This document shows positions 59,110 to 64,000 of a DNA stretch of 64,000 bases, one piece after another (position 1 is the first letter of the stretch; every line of letters begins with the position of its first letter). The notes under the pieces were generated by a model that was given only the letters and a program-made list of their open reading frames with translations, did no database searches and was not told the DNA's origin. The stretch covers positions 213,123-277,122 of the forward strand of contig JAIXWV010000034.1 of the NCBI GenBank assembly GCA_027491115.1, read 5' to 3'. The position numbers and the translations under genes were made by a program. The stretch is from Pseudomonadota bacterium (GTDB lineage: Bacteria; Bdellovibrionota; UBA1018; CAIMNF01).

Positions 59110-61077
59110 TTGGTCAATTCATTCGATGCGGCAATCATTGGTGGAGGGCTATCGGGCTTTCTGAGCGCTCGATCCATTCTCGAGAACCTAGATTCGCATT
59201 TGAAACTGGCATTGATTGACCCCGATCGCACGAGTCTGGGTAAGAAGACTTACTCCAGCTGGCGACGTCGAGATCGGTCCACTCACCCCTTTTCTCATCT
59301 GGTCGCCCAACAATGGCATCAGTTCGAGATTTTCGGTCCTGAAGGCGAGCACCTTCAGCGGCGTTTTGACGAATACGTCTATGAGAGGATCCCAGGTTCA
59401 GAAATTCTGAACGACTTAGAAAAGCGTCTGGCAAATGACTCAAGATTGATTCGTTTCGCTGATACAGTCGAAAAAATCACGCCCTTGAATACAGAATCCG
59501 GAGATCTGGTAAGGCTCGACCTCGGATCAGGCGTCAGCATTTGGTCGGAGGAGGTGCGGAGTTCTGTCGCCAGATTCCCGAGAGATTCGATGATCCAGTA
59601 TTTTCTCGGCTTCGAAATCGAAACCGACCGGGATGTCTTTGATCCCGCGACGGTCACCCTGATGGACTTTCGCGTCCCCCAAGAGGGGGCGGTTCGATTT
59701 GTCTACACCCTGCCTTTTTCAAAACGCTCTGCACTGGTCGAGTTCACGGTCTTTTCAAATATCAGGATTCCCGACTCCGAATGCGAGCGCCTGCTAAGAG
59801 ACCACCTCTCGAAGCATCTGGGAATTGAATCCTACCGCGTCGTGAGCCTAGAGACGGGCGACATCCCGATGAGCAGGGAGGTCAGGCCAAGATTCCCCTC
59901 TCCTTTTGGCGGCAACCGAATCCACTCCATCGGAAGTGCCGCAGGACGGGTCAAGCCCAGTACCGGCTACTCTTTTCAAAGAAATTGCCGTGCCATGAAC
60001 CCTGGAAACCAGGCTGAATTCCTCGCTCCCCGGTTCCAGCTCTATGACGAAATCCTTTTGGGAGTTCTGCGACAAAAAGGAGCCTCGGGGGCCAAGGTCT
60101 TTTTCAGGCTGTTCGAGCGCAATCCACCGAACCGTATGTTTTCATTTTTAGACGAAGATTCGAGTCTGATGGATGAAGTCCGGATCTTCATGACCCTGCC
60201 TTTGCGACCCTTCATCCGTCAACTGCTCCTGCAGCACCCCTTCTTCTTCGGAACCCTCCTCACCTTGCTCCTCCATTTTTCAGGAATGACTGCTGCGGCC
60301 TGGCTGATTCCCTTGCTGGGATTGATCACTATCGGTATCGGGCACGGCAGTATCGATCATCTGATGAGTCCGAAGAGCGATCGAAACTCGCTCTTTCTCC
60401 CGCGCTATCTGATCAAGATTTTCATCTTTTTGCTGTTCTGTGCGCTTACGCCTTTGCTGGCATTGATCTTCTTCATTGCCCAATCTGCGGACCACTTCGG
60501 CGAGGGACAATGGCACCGGGCCATCCGTTTTTCTGAAAACCAAACCCGGGTCAGGCTCCTCTCTTGGATCTGGGGCCTTTTTGCCTCTGTGTTCGGGGTG
60601 TTTTTCCACTGGGAGGAATCACTCCCCATTCTGGAACACCTCACAGGCAAGGCAGAATTGTTCAGGCTGATTTCATCGTCGCAGGCTCGCACGGTTTCGC
60701 TGATCCTGATGTCACTTGCTTTGATTGCGGCCACCCGGTTGAACCATTACGTGACCCGGACCTCAGGTTTTCACCACCTGGGGGTTCTCAGTACACTCGG
60801 GCTGGCGGCCGGGCTTGCCGCTCTGCCGCTTTTACCCGGGTTCTTGTGCTTTTTCGTTTTCTGGCACAGCTGGGACTCGGTCAAATTCCAGCAGTCGAAC
60901 CTGGGCTGGAGTCATTCGCGTTACTTCAAGAGTGCCTGGCCATCGACAGTGATTTCCATCATCGGGGCGATGGCTCTGATGGGGTTCACAAAAAGTTGGG
61001 AGACGCTCTTTTTCCTGGTGGGCGCGTTGACCGCCGCTCATGCGCCGGAAATGTCACGTTTTTACAGGAAGTCGTGA
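59110..61077 (+). CDS. crtY-blh: Lycopene beta-cyclase / beta-carotene 15,15'-dioxygenase fusion
   Basis: One 655-residue frame with two enzymes. Residues 1-370 are a CrtY lycopene cyclase: G-x-G motif IIGGGLSG (9-16), the EFTVFS strand (211-216), GDIPM (250-254), GSAAGRVKPSTGYSF (275-289) and FERNPPNRMFSFLDE (335-349). Residues 375-655 are a Brp/Blh membrane dioxygenase that splits beta-carotene into two retinals: GHGSIDH (H412, H417), SADHFGEG (H462), FWHSWDS (H586) and TAAHAPEM (H644). The second His of the usual H-x-x-x-H pair appears as Ser590. Start TTG 59110 has GGAG 5 bases upstream. The end overlaps crtB by 24 bases, convergent. No frameshift or internal ribosome-binding site was seen at the junction. 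Confidence 0.93.
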   Translation: MVNSFDAAIIGGGLSGFLSARSILENLDSHLKLALIDPDRTSLGKKTYSSWRRRDRSTHPFSHLVAQQWHQFEIFGPEGEHLQRRFDEYVYERIPGSEILNDLEKRLANDSRLIRFADTVEKITPLNTESGDLVRLDLGSGVSIWSEEVRSSVARFPRDSMIQYFLGFEIETDRDVFDPATVTLMDFRVPQEGAVRFVYTLPFSKRSALVEFTVFSNIRIPDSECERLLRDHLSKHLGIESYRVVSLETGDIPMSREVRPRFPSPFGGNRIHSIGSAAGRVKPSTGYSFQRNCRAMNPGNQAEFLAPRFQLYDEILLGVLRQKGASGAKVFFRLFERNPPNRMFSFLDEDSSLMDEVRIFMTLPLRPFIRQLLLQHPFFFGTLLTLLLHFSGMTAAAWLIPLLGLITIGIGHGSIDHLMSPKSDRNSLFLPRYLIKIFIFLLFCALTPLLALIFFIAQSADHFGEGQWHRAIRFSENQTRVRLLSWIWGLFASVFGVFFHWEESLPILEHLTGKAELFRLISSSQARTVSLILMSLALIAATRLNHYVTRTSGFHHLGVLSTLGLAAGLAALPLLPGFLCFFVFWHSWDSVKFQQSNLGWSHSRYFKSAWPSTVISIIGAMALMGFTKSWETLFFLVGALTAAHAPEMSRFYRKS

Positions 61078-61869
61078 CTGGAACACCAGCCACAGGGCCT
61101 GGAACAGGGAGGCGAATTTCCCTGCACGGGAAACCACGGTTCTTTTTCGGAATGCTTTTTCAGGATCCTTCGCCGCTTCTGCAAGGAGACACTTCCCGAT
61201 CTTCTGATACACCAGTCCGGCGACCGCGATGGCGAATGCACAACGCAGGGGTAAATACCGTAATCCCTGGAACCCCTCCCGGTACTTTTCATCGGCGATT
61301 CCCAAGAGCCACTTGACCGCCGGGTAGGCCCGTTCCGGGTGAGTCACCAGCTCAGCCGCTGTCGGAGGAGCGTGCGGATCGGGGGCCCCACGCCAGAACT
61401 CTGTGGGCAGGTAGACTCTCCCCAAACGCGCATCCGCCTGAACATCCCGACAAATGTTGGTCAACTGCATCGCCTTTCCGAGTGCGGATGCGGCGGCTTG
61501 GCCTTGTTCGAGATCAGCCCCGAGAAGTGGACACATCATCAACCCCACCACCCCGGCTACCCTGAAGCAATACAGTTCCAGATCCGACAGGCTCCGGATT
61601 TGAACTCCCCCGGCATCCATCTTGAAACCCTCGATCAACTCTTTGGCGTGATCAGGATTCACCCAGTCCGGTGGCGACATTTGAAACAAAAGATCCAATC
61701 TCTTCTTCAAATCGTCCGCATCTTTTGCCTCATCGATCAGGTCGTCACAGGACCGGCACCATTGATAGAGGACTCGCACACGGGTCCTGTTCTCCTTCGG
61801 AAGAAACATGGAAGCGAGTGCGAAACTCTTGGATCCTTGGCGAATCGCTTGGTCGGGAGTCATCCCCAT
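61054..61869 (-). CDS. crtB: Phytoene synthase
   Basis: A 271-residue squalene/phytoene synthase-fold enzyme joining two GGPP to phytoene. First Asp-rich site CDDLIDE (D42, D43, D46) and second NICRDVQAD (N138, D142, D146) are intact, with the terminal A-Y region WLLGIADEKYREGFQGL. The ATG directly follows the crtI stop (TGA-ATG), so the two are coupled. Its last 24 bases overlap the convergent crtY-blh gene. Confidence 0.96.
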   Translation of the reverse strand: MGMTPDQAIRQGSKSFALASMFLPKENRTRVRVLYQWCRSCDDLIDEAKDADDLKKRLDLLFQMSPPDWVNPDHAKELIEGFKMDAGGVQIRSLSDLELYCFRVAGVVGLMMCPLLGADLEQGQAAASALGKAMQLTNICRDVQADARLGRVYLPTEFWRGAPDPHAPPTAAELVTHPERAYPAVKWLLGIADEKYREGFQGLRYLPLRCAFAIAVAGLVYQKIGKCLLAEAAKDPEKAFRKRTVVSRAGKFASLFQALWLVFQSRLPVKT

Positions 61870-63381
61870 TCAGACCGTCCCCTGGAGCCTTCCGTCCTGC
61901 AGATCTTGCAAAATGAGATTGGCGGTGGCCTTTCCGGAATTCACCACGCCCGGAACTCCCGCTCCGGGATGGGTTCCGGCCCCGACAAAATACATGCCCT
62001 TCAGGTGATCGTCGCGATTGTGCGTCCGGAAGGCGGCACTTTGCAGCAGGACCGGTTCGGCCGAGAATGCGGCTCCCAAGTGGGAGTTGAGTTCCCCTTT
62101 GAAATCCTCAGGAGTGAAAATCCTCTGGGTCACGATCGATGCCTTGAGACCGGGCGCATATCGCGACTCGATGTAGTCGAGAATCCGTTCTGCGTAGATC
62201 GGACCCTGCTTCTTCCAGTCGATCGGAAGGTTCCCGAGATGTGGAACGGGTGACAAGACGTAGAAGGATTCACATCCCTCCGGTGCCATCGCCGGATCCG
62301 TCCGCGTGGGCGCATGGAGGTAGAGGGAGAAATCCTCCGGAATCGCATCACACTTTCCGAAGATTTGATCCAACAGCTCGCGGTAGGACTTTCCGAAGAG
62401 GATGTTGTGGTGGGCGAGAGACGGGTACTGTCGATTCGTCCCGAAGTAGATCAAAAACAGGGACATGCTTTGCGACTGCCCGAGCGCTTTTTTTCTCGAC
62501 GGCTCGACTTCCCGACTCGCTTTCAGAAGATGGGTATAACTGTGAACCACATCGGCGTTCGAGACAACGAGGTCGAACTCATGGTCCTCTCCTCCCACAC
62601 GAACACCCCGGACTCTTCCATTTTTGGTGAGGATCTCTTCGACTTCGCTGGAAAGGCGGATTTTTCCACCAAGGTCTTCAAAAAGACGGACCAAACCCTT
62701 GACGAGCGCCCCGGTACCGCCACGTGGGAAGAAAACGCCCCATTTGCGCTCGAGGAAATGAATCAAAGTGTAAATCGAAGAAGTCCGGAAGGGATTTCCA
62801 CCGACCAGCAAGGAGTGAAAACTGAAAGCCTGTCTGAGCTCTTTGTCATTTACATACTTCTCGATGGTCTTGTACACCGAGCGATGGGCCTTGAGTCGGA
62901 TGAGTTGGGGGGCCACACGGATCATGCTCCACAAGTCCAAAAACGGCACATGGGCCAATTTGGTATAGCCTTCATCGAACACTTCCTTGGAATAATCCAA
63001 GAACCTGTTGTACCCGTCCACGTCCTGTGGCGATTTAGAACGGATCTGTTCCATGGTCCGTTCGGGGTCATTCGAGTAATCGAAGGAATAACCGTTTTCC
63101 CAAAACAGCCGGTAAAACGGAGTGACCGGCATCATCTCGACATAGTCGCTCATTCGCTTGCCGGAAACCTCGAAAAGCTCATTCAGGCATTCCGGGGCAG
63201 TGATCACCGTGGGGCCGGCGTCAAACACGAAGCCCTGATCGCGGTACACGTAAGCCCTGCCACCCGGCTGGTCACGCTTCTCGAGCAGAACCACCTCGTG
63301 TCCTGCTGCTTGCAAGCGTATCGCTGAAGACAATCCCCCGAAGCCACTGCCAATGACTGCTATTTTTTTGCGATTTTCCAT
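61870..63381 (-). CDS. crtI: Phytoene desaturase
   Basis: A 503-residue FAD enzyme of the CrtI type that converts phytoene to lycopene. N-terminal dinucleotide site IAVIGSGFGGLSSAIRLQAAGHEVVLLEKRDQPGGRAYVYRDQGFVFDAGPTVI (spread over residues 8-62) and the C-terminal MYFVGAGTHPGAGVPGVVNSGKATA segment are family-typical; no insertion or truncation. It starts 1 base after the crtE stop and abuts crtB. It could form lycopene for CrtY. Confidence 0.97.
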   Translation of the reverse strand: MENRKKIAVIGSGFGGLSSAIRLQAAGHEVVLLEKRDQPGGRAYVYRDQGFVFDAGPTVITAPECLNELFEVSGKRMSDYVEMMPVTPFYRLFWENGYSFDYSNDPERTMEQIRSKSPQDVDGYNRFLDYSKEVFDEGYTKLAHVPFLDLWSMIRVAPQLIRLKAHRSVYKTIEKYVNDKELRQAFSFHSLLVGGNPFRTSSIYTLIHFLERKWGVFFPRGGTGALVKGLVRLFEDLGGKIRLSSEVEEILTKNGRVRGVRVGGEDHEFDLVVSNADVVHSYTHLLKASREVEPSRKKALGQSQSMSLFLIYFGTNRQYPSLAHHNILFGKSYRELLDQIFGKCDAIPEDFSLYLHAPTRTDPAMAPEGCESFYVLSPVPHLGNLPIDWKKQGPIYAERILDYIESRYAPGLKASIVTQRIFTPEDFKGELNSHLGAAFSAEPVLLQSAAFRTHNRDDHLKGMYFVGAGTHPGAGVPGVVNSGKATANLILQDLQDGRLQGTV

Positions 63382-63382
63382 T

Positions 63383-64000
63383 TTACCGATATGCCTCCAT
63401 GATGTTCGACGCCAGATCTCTCACTCTTTTTAATGCGGGACTTTTCAGGAATTGATCTTCAAGGTGTTTCAAGTTCCAGCGAAGAGATGCTTCCGCCCGA
63501 GCCCTTGCTTCTCCAACCACGCGATCTCTCAGCCTGCATCTCATCAATCCCTTGGTAACCCCTTCTTGAAGTTCTTTGAACTCGCCATCATCCAGAATTT
63601 GGGCGGCTGTGGCCCAGACCCAAGACGGACGGACCAGGCTCCCTTGCTGAAGGCTCTCACCCAGCACCTCAGGCCTGTAATCCTTCAAGTCATTGAATTT
63701 TTGCAAATCGACACCAAATTCAAACCCGAACTTCGAAAGGAGCTTTCGCGTTTCCAAATCCGCCCCAGCCACCATCGCACCTAACTCGGAGCACATCTCC
63801 ATCAATGAGCCGGTCTTTAACGCGATTGCAGCCAGGGAGATCGACTGAGCTCGATCCCTCGGAACCTTGCACATGTCATAATGAAGATCGAGAGACTGCC
63901 CATAGTGGGCCCGGGTCATGGTTTCGTGGTAAATCCGGTAAATCTCGAGCTCCAGACTTTGAGAGATTCTGCCGTCCCGGAGCAACTGTGTGGGCCAAAA
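63383..64000 (-). CDS. crtE: Geranylgeranyl diphosphate synthase, C-terminal part (cut by window edge)
   Basis: About 205 residues of a polyprenyl synthase; the N-terminus with the first Asp-rich motif is beyond the window. Visible: LAAIALKTGSLMEMCSELGAMVAG (the family K-T-G-x-L word) and the second Asp-rich region GVDLQKFNDLKDYRPE, here N-D-L-K-D rather than D-D-x-x-D, a common variant. It would make the C20 precursor for CrtB. The frame is open to the window edge, so the start cannot be placed. First visible gene of crtE-crtI-crtB. Confidence 0.9.
   Translation of the reverse strand, partial: FWPTQLLRDGRISQSLELEIYRIYHETMTRAHYGQSLDLHYDMCKVPRDRAQSISLAAIALKTGSLMEMCSELGAMVAGADLETRKLLSKFGFEFGVDLQKFNDLKDYRPEVLGESLQQGSLVRPSWVWATAAQILDDGEFKELQEGVTKGLMRCRLRDRVVGEARARAEASLRWNLKHLEDQFLKSPALKRVRDLASNIMEAYR

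Noticed and set aside
60564..61316. 250-residue plus-strand frame over crtY-blh and crtB
   Set aside because: Low-complexity, overlapped by two well-supported genes in other frames.
62314..63327. 337-residue plus-strand frame
   Set aside because: Antisense to crtI, which has complete CrtI motifs.
1..64000. tRNA, rRNA, CRISPR, insertion sequences, prophage
   Set aside because: I looked for cloverleaf or conserved rRNA segments, regular short repeats and transposase motifs and found none.

Overview
The window (about 64 kb, fairly GC-rich) reads as chromosomal DNA of an aerobic Gram-negative bacterium. My best guess is an aquatic member of the Bdellovibrionota or another deltaproteobacterial-type lineage. 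The basis is a gap-pgk-tpiA-secG run, an EF-G of the type shared by mitochondria, spirochaetes, planctomycetes and deltaproteobacteria, many small secreted proteins, beta-barrels and lytic transglycosylase-like proteins, DUF4105 and DUF3015 proteins, and cyclic-nucleotide-binding proteins. This assignment is an inference; no rRNA lies in the window. I saw no tRNA, rRNA, insertion sequence, phage or CRISPR array.

Layout. 0-14 kb: an edge-truncated secreted protein, a beta-barrel, glycolysis genes with secG, fusA, orn, xth, a thioesterase, nagB, an FNR/DNR-type regulator with a perfect TTGAT-N4-ATCAA box divergent from a CBS protein, PIG-L, HAD and GNAT proteins, and rpmB. 14-28 kb: typA, a nitroreductase, a membrane phosphoesterase coupled to an ABC-F ATPase, a transglycosylase, DoxX, a selenium operon (selD-mnmH plus a PPC-domain lipoprotein), an OPT transporter, a half-size TSUP permease, selO and fba. 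28-41 kb: two putative cysteine-hydrolase-like proteins, mgtE with DUF302 and an internally deleted methyltransferase remnant, a secreted glycan operon (GH1, phosphodiester glycosidase, NamZ), a REC-cNMP protein, a tiny protein with a clamp-binding-like motif behind a 19-bp palindrome, YceI and pirin. 41-56 kb: mostly envelope genes, namely a second OPT transporter, secreted unknowns, a PepSY-porin pair, a possible zinc peptidase, a secreted FAD oxidase, DUF3015, DUF4105, a lipoprotein hydrolase and an SGNH hydrolase; ppa lies among them.

56-64 kb is a photoheterotrophy island: an SDR, two DoxX-like membrane proteins, a green-type proton-pumping proteorhodopsin, a divergent gene that fuses lycopene cyclase (CrtY) to the retinal-forming beta-carotene dioxygenase (Blh) in one 655-residue protein, and a crtE-crtI-crtB operon. 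Together they would make phytoene, lycopene, beta-carotene and retinal for the rhodopsin. The CrtY-Blh fusion is the most striking item. The rhodopsin also carries a glycine where antenna-binding rhodopsins have their carotenoid window.

Expression style is mixed. Many first genes of transcription units lack a Shine-Dalgarno sequence and have a -10-like hexamer 6-9 bases before the ATG, which suggests widespread leaderless transcripts. Genes inside operons, or with longer leaders, have clear AGGAGG-type sites.
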